Source: Astragalus membranaceus
Taxonomy: Eukaryota; Streptophyta; Magnoliopsida; Fabales; Fabaceae
Assembly: GCA_039519185.1 (NCBI GenBank)
Contig: CM076849.1
Span: 116,640,587 to 116,704,586 of the forward strand
DNA length: 64,000 nucleotides
Direction: 5' to 3'
Shown: positions 10,589-20,760 of the stretch, piece after piece
How the letters are laid out: every line of letters begins with the position of its first letter
Position numbering within the stretch: the first letter of the stretch is position 1
Notes under the pieces: generated by a model
What the model was told of the DNA's origin: nothing
Seen by the model: the letters and a program-made list of their open reading frames with translations, nothing else
Database searches by the model: none
Translations under genes and position numbers: made by a program

Positions 10589-13500
10589 TTTGAACTAAAA
10601 GTGATGGGCAAGTCTACAGCTTCCCAATTCTTGAGCTCTTCCTCAGCAAGGCAACGACGGACTAGGCTGGTACCGCCTTCTTCGTCCTCTGAACCATTCT
10701 CAATAGCAGTGATCTGGTCTGGATCTAGCAACCCTGCACTCTTGAAGCTTTGACTGATATCACTGATGGGGATCCTCTTTGACCATGGATCCTGGCCTCT
10801 CAACTTGGCCAACCATTCACCTCTTCTCTCTTCAGCCAACTTCCTCCTTTCAGCCTCACTTGGGTAATATCCCAACCCACAACGATCTTTGTTTCCTTTC
10901 AGTTGTACAGGAGCAAGAATTCCTTGTCCCGTTTTTCCCAAACCACGCCCCAGCTGGTATCCTTGATCCATCATGATCCTTGCAACCATCTCTTCATCTT
11001 TTGACAACTTTATCACAGGCGACGGTAACTCACTTCCCCCAAATTCAGCATTGGCAATCTCGAGAGATTGAAAGGAGGTTTCCAGGGATTCCTCCGCTGC
11101 TTCCACATAACGAAAGGGGGAAGGCTTGTTGACTAACATTTCCTCCTCTCCGAACACCACCACAATTTTATCATCGACCACAAACTTGACTCTCTGATGC
11201 AGTGAGGAAGGGATGGCTCCCGCCATATGGATCCATGGCCTTCCAAGCAGACAGCTGTAGGACGAGGAGATGTCCATGATTTGGAAGTTAACACAGAATG
11301 TCTCAGGACCTATCTGAATAGGGAACTCCATTTCCCCTATTACCTCTTTCCTCGATCCATCAAATGCCCTCACCAATGTCGAGCTAGGCTTCATGAAAGA
11401 ACAATCCACATCCAGCTTGTTTACAGTGGATTTTGGCATCACATTTAGAGAAGAACCATTGTCGATCAGAACACGAGCTAGCACGAAATCCCCACATTTA
11501 ACAGAGATGTGCAGGGCTTGGTTGTGTTTCCTTCCTTCTGGGGGAAGCTCGTCATCGGCAAAAGTCACATGATTCGCAGCCACGACATTCCCAACTATTT
11601 CATCAAATTGGCCCACGGAAATATCCTGAGCAACATGAGCCCCATTCAGTACTTTCATTAGGGCAGCTCGATGCGCTTCTGAACTTAACAACAATGACAG
11701 CATTGAGATCTTTGCTGGGGTCTGATTCATCTGGTCAACCACCTTATAGTCACTTTGCCTTACAATCTTTAGAAACTCATCAGCTTCTTGTTCTGCCACT
11801 TTCTTTTTCTGAGCATTTTCCACTTCTTTATCCTTCCCTTTGCGAGCCCTATCTTCAGCCTCCTTAGATGATTCACCCTGAACGAAATTGGGGGCATACA
11901 TACGGCCGCTCCTTGTCATTCCACTTGCCCCAGTTATATTGGTGACGACAGAAGTGTTTGGAGAACTTTCTACTGGAGGCAGAGTACTGTATACCCATGG
12001 CACTGCACTGTCCTTCTCATATGGGAATGGAGCAGGAATCCCAATAACCACCGGCTGAGGCTTGACTTGGGCTGGTTTTGGATCGTACCATATCTCAACT
12101 GGCTTCCTGGCCTCTTTACCGCCATTGAACTGCAACATCAGTACACTTTCCTCCTTTTCAACTACTCCCACTTGAACCACAAAACGATCCATCAAGTCAT
12201 GCAGAACTGACTTGAAAGCTTCACAGGCACCCACACATAAAGGATCGGCGCATACACAGCCCTTCTTGATAACACCACGACGACACAACTCAGCATGTAT
12301 ATTTTCCAGAGGAGTCTGGATACACTTAACATCTTTTATCATTGTCTGCCCCACAGAATCCTCTACTGCATTAGCGGATGGTGTCCCATGTCCCGGTAGG
12401 GGGTTTGTAGTTGTACTGGAACTGTTCGGCTTGAAAGAGATCCAGTTGGCGTCAATCAAATCCTGGACTACATATTTGAAAGCCTTGCAGTCTTCCACCG
12501 TGTGTCCGACTCCTCCACAATGAAAACTACAAGTAGCATCAGCATTGTACCCCCTAGGAAAGGGAGGTTGTATAGGCTTCATGGGGCGAGTATTGACCAA
12601 CTTCTTAGAGACAAGATGATTGAACAATTCAGTATAGGTCATCGGGATCGGATCAAAATTAGCCCGCCTCTTCTCTTGATAATTCTGGGCTCTGTAGCCT
12701 GAATTAGTTTGCTGCGGAGAGTTGAAAGATAATGGTACCGCCTGCTGTGGAGAGCTGAAAGATGGGCCTCCCCCTGCGGAAATAACATTGGTTTCCCCTT
12801 CTTTCTTCTTGGGGAAGTTGGGAAAGGGTTTCTTTTGTCCACTAGAATTGCCAAAACCTCCAGCAATCTTTCCGCTACGCAATCCGTGCTCTAATCGCTC
12901 CCCAATGACAACCATATCTGAGAAATTGGACGAAACGCTCCCCACCAACCTATCATAATACAGCCCTGGAATGGTCTCCATAAACATGTACACCATCTCT
13001 TTTTCAGTCAATGGCGGCTTCACCTGAGCAGCTATGCTCCTCCATTTTTGAGCGTATTCTTTGAATGACTCTCTATCTCCTTTGCTCATGTGCTGCAACT
13101 GAGACCGGTCTGGGGCAAGGTCCATGTTATACTGGTATTGTTTTAAAAAGGCTTCAGAGAGATCCTTCCAACAGTGAACTTCGGAGGATTGCAGCTGCAT
13201 GTACCAATCTAGTGATGCCCCAGTCAGACTGTCCTGGAAATAATGGATGAGCACCTTGTCATCATGAGCATAAGCGACCATTTTTCTAACATACATCGTC
13301 AAATGGCTAGATGGACACCCGGTGCCGCGATATTTATCGAAGTCAGGTGCTTTGAATTTAGGGGGGATAACAACATCTGGGACAAGGCACAAATCTCGGG
13401 CGTCTCTGGCTCTAGTTCCTGATCCTTCCACAGCTCTTAAGCGCTCTTCAAGCGAGTGATACCGATCCCCATGCTGAGTGTTCCCAAACAGATGACCTTG

Positions 13501-14181
13501 TGGATAGTTTCCCGGACCGTGATAATAACCCCCATACTGAGTAGGGTTTCCCATATGATGGACAGCGTTCTGAGGGTTCACAGTAACTCCCAGAGTAGGA
13601 CTAGGTGAACCTCTTGGCAGTACAGTATCAGGACTAGGAGTATGAATTTGTGGTCCCATAGCAGCTCCACCAGGCATAGTCGTGACAGGTTGACTCGACC
13701 CCACAGGAATAGCTTCGGCAGCAGGCGGCATATAACCCATTGGCATTCCCCAAGGATATATCGGTGCATTCAGATGACTCTGTCCACTCACCCCTGGAGG
13801 ACGGGCAAAGTGACTGACCCCCTGTCCATAAGAAGTGTGAGTAGTTGTAACTTCAGCGGACACCGGAGGAGAAACGAAAGTAACAACCCCTTCGGAATTT
13901 ACAACAGCGGCGGCCCCAGTAGCGGCCCCACCCCTCAGATTCTGTAGCATACTCATTACTTCGACCATCTGGGCTTCCATAGCCTCCACTTTAGTCTTCA
14001 AAGCTTGATTCTCTTGAGCCAGCTGCTCAGGATTAAGAATCTCCACAACCGACTCATCTTGACCCAGGGGGTCCTCATTCTCGAGATGTTGATTGCTAGC
14101 CATCAATCTTGCTTGTAGACGGGTGGAGTATCGGTGTTGGCGAACCAGCTTGCCTTTTGTTTTTCTCTGATGATAGAACAT
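10585..14181 (-). CDS. gag-pro: Ogre/Tat gag-protease with G-patch
   Basis: 1198 codons from the first ATG. Met27 (14,103), followed by 'ASNQHLENEDPLG', is a more likely start, since the first 26 residues are basic and poorly gag-like. A short coiled coil lies at about 50-82, then a Pro/Gly-rich linker. The Retrotrans_gag core is at about 275-440 ('KFKAPDFDKYRGTG', 'SLTGASLDWYMQL', 'FKEYAQKWR'). A zinc-knuckle-like C551-x2-H554-x5-H560-x4-C565 and a Cys-rich patch (C642, C644, C649, C653) follow. The aspartic protease carries the active site 'VLIDNGSS' (D907) and 'CLLGRPWIH'. A G-patch (about 1073-1112, 'GYQLGRGLGKTGQG') follows the protease. The stop codon lies in the predicted intron. Confidence 0.93.
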   Translation of the reverse strand: MFYHQRKTKGKLVRQHRYSTRLQARLMASNQHLENEDPLGQDESVVEILNPEQLAQENQALKTKVEAMEAQMVEVMSMLQNLRGGAATGAAAVVNSEGVVTFVSPPVSAEVTTTHTSYGQGVSHFARPPGVSGQSHLNAPIYPWGMPMGYMPPAAEAIPVGSSQPVTTMPGGAAMGPQIHTPSPDTVLPRGSPSPTLGVTVNPQNAVHHMGNPTQYGGYYHGPGNYPQGHLFGNTQHGDRYHSLEERLRAVEGSGTRARDARDLCLVPDVVIPPKFKAPDFDKYRGTGCPSSHLTMYVRKMVAYAHDDKVLIHYFQDSLTGASLDWYMQLQSSEVHCWKDLSEAFLKQYQYNMDLAPDRSQLQHMSKGDRESFKEYAQKWRSIAAQVKPPLTEKEMVYMFMETIPGLYYDRLVGSVSSNFSDMVVIGERLEHGLRSGKIAGGFGNSSGQKKPFPNFPKKKEGETNVISAGGGPSFSSPQQAVPLSFNSPQQTNSGYRAQNYQEKRRANFDPIPMTYTELFNHLVSKKLVNTRPMKPIQPPFPRGYNADATCSFHCGGVGHTVEDCKAFKYVVQDLIDANWISFKPNSSSTTTNPLPGHGTPSANAVEDSVGQTMIKDVKCIQTPLENIHAELCRRGVIKKGCVCADPLCVGACEAFKSVLHDLMDRFVVQVGVVEKEESVLMLQFNGGKEARKPVEIWYDPKPAQVKPQPVVIGIPAPFPYEKDSAVPWVYSTLPPVESSPNTSVVTNITGASGMTRSGRMYAPNFVQGESSKEAEDRARKGKDKEVENAQKKKVAEQEADEFLKIVRQSDYKVVDQMNQTPAKISMLSLLLSSEAHRAALMKVLNGAHVAQDISVGQFDEIVGNVVAANHVTFADDELPPEGRKHNQALHISVKCGDFVLARVLIDNGSSLNVMPKSTVNKLDVDCSFMKPSSTLVRAFDGSRKEVIGEMEFPIQIGPETFCVNFQIMDISSSYSCLLGRPWIHMAGAIPSSLHQRVKFVVDDKIVVVFGEEEMLVNKPSPFRYVEAAEESLETSFQSLEIANAEFGGSELPSPVIKLSKDEEMVARIMMDQGYQLGRGLGKTGQGILAPVQLKGNKDRCGLGYYPSEAERRKLAEERRGEWLAKLRGQDPWSKRIPISDISQSFKSAGLLDPDQITAIENGSEDEEGGTSLVRRCLAEEELKNWEAVDLPITFSSK

Positions 14182-14532
14182 TTTTTATGAGTACAAGTAG
14201 GAATGCGTAAATGAATGCAATGCATATGCACATGGCCTTATGTTATTTTGTGTTTAGCGCCAGTAATCGTGAGATAACTTGCTCTTGTCATAAGCGAATA
14301 TCGAAACATTTTAAAAGCGTGACGAACATTGGGATCAACAAGCGATAGGGCACATTTCCTTCGAGCTTTAAGCCAATTATAAGAAAGAAAGAGAGTACAA
14401 TACTATTAAGAGTGCAATACAATGTTTCTCAAAGAAAAATATAATGCTTTTAGAAAATTACAACATTCTAAAGAAAAATTATAACTTCCTAGAGAACATT
14501 CTAAAAAAAGAAAAATTACAATGCGCTGAAAT
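14182..14532 (-). other. Spacer between accessory ORF and gag-pro
   Basis: 351 bp, AT-rich, no open frame. Near 14,387-14,520 are several related phrases of the type 'agaaaaattacaa(t)' and 'catt(c)taaag'. It could carry a leader or translation signal for gag-pro, but nothing specific is visible. Confidence 0.5.
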
Positions 14533-16734
14533 CTAGTAGCATATAGTCTTCAACTTCTTGCTCTTTTCTCTTTCTTTGCTTGCAGCAGCGGCTCCTTCAG
14601 CCTTTTCCATGAGCTCCTCAGTCAGGGCCTTGCAGAAATTCACAAACTCATACACACGGACCGGGGTGTTGAAGGGGAGCATCTCAGCTTCAGCCCTCCT
14701 TAGTCTTCTGGGGACATCCTTTACAGCTTGATTAGCTAGCCATGCCAACTTCGAAAATTTACCCCTCCAAAGTCGGATCTCATCTCTCAGCTCTTTAACA
14801 ATCTCTTGTTCTTCTATCTTGCCAATCAGTGCTAAGAAGCGCTGCTCCCAGTACTGGCTCTCTGCTTGTACTTGCCTGTAAGACTCCCCTAGGTATCGGA
14901 GATTCCTTGCCAGTTCATCGGATCTCCCCTGCTCATAACTCAGCATTTCTTGATATTCCCTGAGAACATTCCCAATGGAGTTTCTTTCTTGCTCAAGAGT
15001 CTTCAGCTGCCTTTTCAACTCCACCACCAAGTGAGGTTCTTGTCTGGGCTCAGTCGCCACAATCTTCCATTCTTTGGCTTCTTCAAGGGCCTTTCTTGTT
15101 TTCTGTTTGTACCTTTGGAGTTCATCTCTAGCCCCCTTCAGGTATTTCTGAGCTTCTAGCTTACTCTCCTTTTCCGCTTTGAAACGCTTGACACCTTCCT
15201 CAACAGCTATCACCTTGACCTTGTTCTCTTCCTCTAACTTCTCTTTTTGTAGGGTTATTTTCTCCAACTCTACTTGCAATGCCTTTTTCTCTTCCTCCGC
15301 TTTTGCTAAGGCAGATTTGACCTCATTCAACTCCTCAGGGGTAGGAAGGTGAGGTTCCGGCATCTCTTCCTCGACTGGCAGTGCCTCTTGGGAAGGTGGC
15401 CGAGTGCTTTGGATTCTTTCATACAACCATTGGTAAAAGGTGACCTCGCCAACCTTTTTCATGAGCTCATCTCTATTTTTACGGACCACAGTTTCCCATG
15501 CCTTTGAGATTTTCTGAAGTAAACCCTTGTTCTTCGGATCTTCTTTGTCAAGGAAGATAGGAGCCAACATGTCTTCGGTAGGCATATTCCTCATGGGGTA
15601 CCCAAGCTGTCGGATAATCAAGGAAGGATTATAGTTGATGCAGCCTTGAGTACCTATTAGGGGCACGTTCTGAAAGTCTCCACACCGAAACACAACGGAG
15701 GGCCTGTTCTTCCAACATGAAGGAGTGTACCACCGGACCTTGAGGGCATTAAGGCTCCCTAAGGTATGCACCCACTCCTGGGCACTTTTGACCTCTACCT
15801 CACAATTCAAGGCATAAGACAACAGATCTGTAGCTGGATTCTTGTGAGCGAAGACGTGGTTAAGGAGCCAAGCATATAGTACATGAAGGGAGCAGGCAAT
15901 CTTCTTTTTCCCCAGCACTCGATGATGCGTAAAAGAGTAGTAAGTGTCTGCGAGTATGGCTGGTACTGGGTTAATTGGTTTATCCTTGCTTATGAAGGCT
16001 AAGAATACCCCAATGGCAACCTCGTCAATGAACCTTTCGACTTGTGGGAAGAGGAAAATCCCAAAGATAGTTAGTGCTAGCAACTGTTTAAAGGGACCCC
16101 ATCTGTTGGCTTGAGCATGGGACTTCATTAGGTCTTCAAAATAACTCAGTGGAAACCCCATTATAAGGTTCTTTTTCTCTTTCCGGAGCTTTAACTCCCC
16201 CACTCCAATCTGCAGTAGCAAAGAGAGCCTCTGATCTGAATATTGATTCCCCTGGTACTGATAAGGCGTCGCCTCTGACTTAAAGAAACCTAAAATTTGC
16301 TCATACTCTTCTAAAGCTGGTGAGAGTTGGAAATCCTTGAAGATGAAACAGCGGATATCCGGATCATAGAACTGACTGAGAGCTTTCACAACATTTTCTT
16401 GAAGATCTAACTGCAGCAACCGAAGAATATTCCCATAAGCCTTTTCAAACAACCTACGCTCATCCGGTCCCATTAGAGAGGCACACTCTGTCAAACTGGT
16501 CACATCTGCTTTCTTTACTACTGGAAATCTCGAATTTAGCATACCCTCGCTTCTTGATCCCATGTCGTCTTGTTTTTTTTTCACGCCTATGACAAGATTC
16601 CGAATTACTCCACGATTACCGGCAAACAAATTAGATGCATGAGGAATGCTGTATGAATTTTCCAGAATTTGCTTATGCATGCTGTTATGATGTAAAATGC
16701 GGATGATGAGGATGCTTGTTATAAAGACAGACAT
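14533..16734 (-). CDS. Ogre-type accessory ORF upstream of gag (ORF1), coiled-coil C-terminus
   Basis: 733 codons from the first ATG. Met58 (16,563), starting 'MGSRSEGML', is a better start because residues 1-57 look like translated leader; that gives 676 residues. Residues about 75-430 form a compact, mixed hydrophobic domain ('MGPDERRLFEKAYGNILRLL', 'DPDIRCFIFKDFQLSPALEE', 'GVFLAFISKDKPINPVPAI'). I recall such domains as typical of Ogre-like ORF1 and possibly the DUF7745 family, but this needs a profile search. From about 455 to 650 it is strongly charged, Glu/Lys/Leu-rich and heptad-like, a long coiled coil. No enzymatic motif is seen. The position between PBS and gag is that of Ogre ORF1, whose role is unknown. 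Confidence 0.85.
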   Translation of the reverse strand: MSVFITSILIIRILHHNSMHKQILENSYSIPHASNLFAGNRGVIRNLVIGVKKKQDDMGSRSEGMLNSRFPVVKKADVTSLTECASLMGPDERRLFEKAYGNILRLLQLDLQENVVKALSQFYDPDIRCFIFKDFQLSPALEEYEQILGFFKSEATPYQYQGNQYSDQRLSLLLQIGVGELKLRKEKKNLIMGFPLSYFEDLMKSHAQANRWGPFKQLLALTIFGIFLFPQVERFIDEVAIGVFLAFISKDKPINPVPAILADTYYSFTHHRVLGKKKIACSLHVLYAWLLNHVFAHKNPATDLLSYALNCEVEVKSAQEWVHTLGSLNALKVRWYTPSCWKNRPSVVFRCGDFQNVPLIGTQGCINYNPSLIIRQLGYPMRNMPTEDMLAPIFLDKEDPKNKGLLQKISKAWETVVRKNRDELMKKVGEVTFYQWLYERIQSTRPPSQEALPVEEEMPEPHLPTPEELNEVKSALAKAEEEKKALQVELEKITLQKEKLEEENKVKVIAVEEGVKRFKAEKESKLEAQKYLKGARDELQRYKQKTRKALEEAKEWKIVATEPRQEPHLVVELKRQLKTLEQERNSIGNVLREYQEMLSYEQGRSDELARNLRYLGESYRQVQAESQYWEQRFLALIGKIEEQEIVKELRDEIRLWRGKFSKLAWLANQAVKDVPRRLRRAEAEMLPFNTPVRVYEFVNFCKALTEELMEKAEGAAAASKEREKSKKLKTICY

Positions 16735-17534
16735 TTACAGGTGGGAGTTTTGAAATTTTAGGGCAGTATACCCTATATGCCACCTCATGAAAGTGAAGGA
16801 AAAACATATTCCTTTTTTTGATTTTGTTGTTTTTTTCAAAAAAAATGTTGGCGGAAATGAACTAAACTAGATATAATAATGCAACACACAATTTTGGAAA
16901 AGCCCTTGTGACCTAAAAAGAGGTGAGACCTATGATCTAGGGCAATTTAAAGGGTAATCCTTCCATGTAGCTCTATTCACTCCCTCACAAGGCCACCAGA
17001 GCTACAGTCTCTTTCACAAAATTCCCCACAAATGCAGCAAACTGCTAGGTGTGAGGCATCATGAAAGAGCACAACTCTGGTTGAAACTTTCGCAAGTAGC
17101 CAAACGGACAAAGGTCCTGATGGGCTCTCACTACTCGAATCCACTCTCTTAAGTTTTTGCAGACCTGGGTTATGGTCCCACTCAAAACACATAGTCACAA
17201 GGTATAAGTGTAGTGTGTGTTAAGGGCATTTTCTTTAGTACTACCCCCACCTGAAATAAAAAAACCAGAGCAGTCCAGGCAAAAGCAAGCGATAACAAGT
17301 TATCTACCCTAGGGTTTCATACCTAAAATATCTATAAACAAGGATACCGCTTACCTTAGGAAGAGGAGCCAAGAAGAGGGGATCATGGGGATTGAAAAAA
17401 TGCATGGGCATAAGCGATAAAAGAAAGGGAATAAAAGATAAGAAAGAAAGGCAAACAGGGTTTTAATCAAATCAACAATACATTAAACCACACATTTTAA
17501 TTAGTTAGGCTTGACCCTCGTCTTTTAAAAAAAG
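16735..17534 (-). other. 5' leader of the Ogre-type element
   Basis: About 800 bp between the PBS and ORF1 with no convincing frame. A 73-codon frame at 16,977-17,198 has no recognisable content. It probably holds packaging and translation signals that cannot be identified by eye. Confidence 0.55.
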
Positions 17535-17552
17535 TCCCCAGTGGAGTCGCCA
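17535..17552 (-). other. Primer-binding site of the Ogre-type element
   Basis: Minus strand TGGCGACTCCACTGGGGA, two bases after the 5' LTR end. I believe it matches the tRNA-Arg class described for Ogre/Tat elements, but the tRNA was not checked. Confidence 0.8.
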
Positions 17553-18856
17553 GCTGTTGCACCCCGAAAAATCCCGGTTTGGGGTTTCTCAATGTACAAC
17601 GTGGAAAAATTTGGAGCCGCCACCAATATTTTAATTTTAAGACCAAAACATTGAAAAAAAAGTCTTTTGGACAAGGCGGATGGTCTTTGAAAACTAGAGA
17701 TATAGATTCGGGGGTCGATTACGTGCGAGGAAGGTGTTAGCACCGCGCACGTCCTTTCTACCGAAAGGGAACCTCTAATTAAATGTGTGGTTTTAACACT
17801 TGATTTGAAAAATACCTAGATTTGCCTATTCATTTCTTGGGAAAACTTAACAAAAATTTTATTTTGGGGGGAAAAAGGTTTTTTAGAAAAAAGTGCTTGA
17901 CGGGACATGGCCCGCTCCTACGTATCTCCCGGTGCGATGGAGAATTCAAAGCTACATAGTTCTTGGTTTTTGGTTTTTTAACTTTTTAGGTGAGTTTTCA
18001 AAATAGGACGAGTACTAGCGAGTGATTAAACTAGCTAAGGCTATGGGTAATCACCGCTAAGTACTCAAAAGGAGTCGCTACCGCTAGTCAAACGAACTAA
18101 GGTTCTGGGTGATGGTTGGTAACAACTTGTTTTTATTCTCTTTTTGAAAGCTTTTTTGAAAAGGATTGATTTGTTTGATGACCAAACTAGCAAAGGCTAT
18201 GGGTGGTCATCGCTTACTGTTCTTTTTGGAGAAAGGACATCGATGTCAATAGCTAGACGAACTACGGTTCTGATTAGCTACTAACAACAATGGGTTTGAA
18301 AACATTTTTGTTTGTTTTGAAAATGGAGGTTTAGGGGGATGAAAAGAATTTTTATTTGCTGCGCTTGACGAGGACGTGACTCGCTCCTACGTATCCCAAA
18401 CGGGAATAAAAGCGACGTAGTTCTAAAAAATGTTTTTGAAAGGGTTTAAAAGGGGCAAGCTGGATCACCCGAGACCATCTTCACCACTTAGAATATGATG
18501 CGCTAGGCATAAGTGGGAATCATATGGTTCATCCTCAGCAATGGGCGATAACATACAAGAACGAGTATGTGAATGCTATAGCTAAGTTAAATCACATGGA
18601 TCACAATAACTAGATATTAACAAATGAAAAGACTGAAATACCTCTGATGAAGACAGATATTACAGATCTGAAGAACGAGCGAAAATGAAGCGGAGAATTG
18701 GAAAATGAGATTTGCGAGAGTTGTCTTCCCAGATCTCGTGAAATGTCTCTCAGATCTCGTGAAAATGTCTCTCAGATCTCGTGAAAAATGTGTGTAGCAA
18801 TTCTTCTCTCTGATCTTGTGTGAAGTGTCCGTGTCAAAATGTGATTTGAGGCTGCC

Positions 18857-18864
18857 TATTTATA
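18857..18864 (-). promoter_or_regulatory. TATA box of the Ogre-type LTR (5' copy)
   Basis: The same TATAAATA in the transcription-upstream LTR. This copy would initiate the genomic RNA. Confidence 0.72.
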
Positions 18865-18911
18865 GGCTTAGGAAAGCGTAGAATTTTTAAAAAACATTTA
18901 TTGCACGGATG

Positions 18912-19466
18912 AATCGATTGTTTGAGCCTTTGGAAATAGCAAAGAATCGATTCTTGGACACCCTAAATGGGTGAAAATCGATTCCATGCTTAGTTAAAAT
19001 AAGTGGGAATCGATTCTTGGCTCTTGGAAATGACTTGAAAATCGATTCCATGCTTTGACAAAATGAGGAGGAATCGATTCTTGGCTCTTTAAAGTGGCCT
19101 GAAAATCGATTTTATGTTTTGACAAAATAAGGAGGAATCGATTCTTGGCTCTTTAAAGTGGCCTGAAAATCGATTTCATGCCTTGATAGCATAGGTGAGA
19201 ATCGATTCTTGGCTCCTAAAAGTGGCCTGAAAATCGATTTCATGCCTTGATAGCATAGGTGAGAATCGATTCTTGGCTCCTAAAAGTGGCCTGAAAATCG
19301 ATTTCATGCCTTGATGGCATAGGGGGAATCGATTCTTGGCTCCTTAACATGGCCTGAAAATCGATTTCATGGTTTAATATTGGATTAAAGAATCGATTTC
19401 ATGGCCTTTACCAAATAGTATAAATCGATTCTTGGCCCTTGGAACAGAATGGAAATCAATTCTTAT
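18912..19466 (-). repeat. AATCGATT tandem array in the U3 of the 5' LTR
   Basis: About 17 copies of the palindrome AATCGATT (one decayed to AATCAATT) spaced roughly 25-35 bp. They alternate two contexts, 'AATCGATTCTTGGCTC' and 'AAAATCGATTTCATG', so the composite unit is about 60 bp. The array is immediately upstream (in minus orientation) of the TATA box, the position of an enhancer. The matching array in the other LTR is 4400-4920 with about 16 copies. Confidence 0.85.
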
Positions 19467-19712
19467 TTTCCACAAAAATGTTTTTTATGTTTTTGCCATG
19501 CATGCATAAAATATTTTCCAAAGCTTGCCATGCATGCATAACATATTTTTCAAAACCCTAGTTTCTTAAAAAGTGCATTTTAACCCTAAGAATGATTTCG
19601 AAAACCTTGGAGCGGTTTCTAGGATTCAAAATGCAATACACTTTATTATTATTATTTTTTTGTGGAGAAAATTAGGGTTTGGACCTAAGCCGGACAAAAT
19701 TGGGGTATGACA

Positions 19713-19717
19713 CCTGC
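19713..19717. other. Target site duplication of the Ogre-type element (right)
   Basis: CCTGC, partner of 3005-3009. Confidence 0.93.
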
Positions 19718-20209
19718 ACGTTACCAACACGGGGTAACATTCAAACAGAAGGGGTGAGATATCGAACCATATAATAGAATGTATGAAAAACAATATATAT
19801 CAGAATCAGGACATCTCAATTCATCACTTCACAGCAATCAAATAACTGCAATCATCATGAATCATCAACATAACCACTCATCAAAATGCAAATGGGCCAT
19901 CAGCGGTACCCTCAACAAAATACAATGGGCCATCAGCGGTACCCTCATCAAACTACAAATCATCGACTTTACCAACAACTATCAACTAGCCTTTCAACCC
20001 TTTACCAACAATTAGCAATTGGCCAATTTAACCAACAATTAATCTTTTCAACAATTTAACAATTAATAATTGACAACGTAATCAACAATTAGCCAACCGG
20101 GGGCTTAATGCGCCTAAAACGCCCAACAACAGCAAACATGCAAACAACAACAGCAAATAGCAACCAGCCACAGCAAACAGCAAACAGCAACAGCAACAGC
20201 AAACCGTAA

Positions 20210-20760
20210 ACATGGCGCCCATGGCGCCCAGCAACCAACGGGGCGGCCACACAGGCGCCCAGCAGCAACAGACCCGGCGCCCATGGCGCCCAGCAACATC
20301 AGGGGCAGCCACACTTGGCGCCCAGCAACAACAGACACGACACCCAAGGTGCCCAGCAACATTAGGGGCAGCCACACTTGGCGCCCAACAACAACAGACA
20401 CGGCGCCCATGGCGCCCAGCAACATCAGGGAATGGCGCCCATGGCGCCCAGTGCACCAGCGCACAACAGGGACAGCAGGAAACGGCGCCCATGGCGCCCA
20501 GTGCGCCAGCGCCCGACGGGAACAACAGGAAACGGCGCCCATGGCGCCCAGTGCCACGGAATAGAAAACGGCGCCCAGGATGGCGCCCAGTAAAACACAG
20601 GAACTGACGCCCTACGCGCCCAGCACAGAAAACGGCACCCTACGATGCGCCCAGCAGAACACAGGAACAGAACACGGCGTCCAGGATGGCTCCCAGTGAC
20701 TAGCCAACGACGCCCTACCCGCCCAGAACAACAGTTGGTGCCCTATGCGCCCAGGAGAGC
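20210..20760. repeat. GC-rich GGCGCCC(A)TGGCGCC block inside the array LTR
   Basis: An island of tens of near-palindromic GGCGCC units (for example GGCGCCCATGGCGCCCAG) separated by CAGCAACAACAGACAC-type spacers, inside AT-rich LTR sequence. It recurs in each LTR at 22,564-23,115, 24,918-25,470, 27,272-27,815, 29,614-30,155, 31,950-32,515 and 34,278-34,840, and in shortened form at 36,625-36,890. Stop codons are rare in every frame, so frames of up to 174 codons open on both strands. Codon content is simply the repeat. Confidence 0.85.

Larger units (their letters stand above)
3010..19712 (-). mobile_element. Ogre/Tat-type Ty3/gypsy retrotransposon, full length, 16.7 kb
   Basis: A complete minus-strand element: LTRs 3010-5168 and 17,555-19,712, PBS, accessory ORF, gag-protease, pol, polypurine tract, and a perfect 5-bp target duplication. 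It is placed in the Tat/Ogre lineage for four reasons: an extra ORF upstream of gag; gag-pro and pol in separate frames joined by a putative intron; a second, archaeal-type RNase H after the normal one; and a large total size. The LTRs differ at five substitutions and one indel that I could find by eye (about 0.2%), so insertion was recent. The three ORFs have no internal stop, so the element may be autonomous. Confidence 0.92.
17555..19712 (-). repeat. Ogre-type 5' LTR (right, 2158 bp)
   Basis: Near-identical partner of 3010-5168. As the transcription-upstream LTR it would drive the element, and it faces the PBS at 17,535-17,552. One of its differences creates an extra AATCGATT (18,912) that the other copy lacks. 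Confidence 0.93.

Noticed and set aside
16977..17198. 73-codon minus-strand frame in the leader of the Ogre-type element
   Set aside because: No recognisable domain, and the position is typical untranslated leader.
20082..20607. Overlapping 131-147-codon frames on both strands, repeated in each array unit (and 174-codon versions at 31,827 and 34,155)
   Set aside because: They lie in the GGCGCC/CAGCAACAAC block, are open in several frames on both strands because stops are rare in the repeat, and their residues just spell the repeat. Length varies with repeat loss and not with codon constraint.
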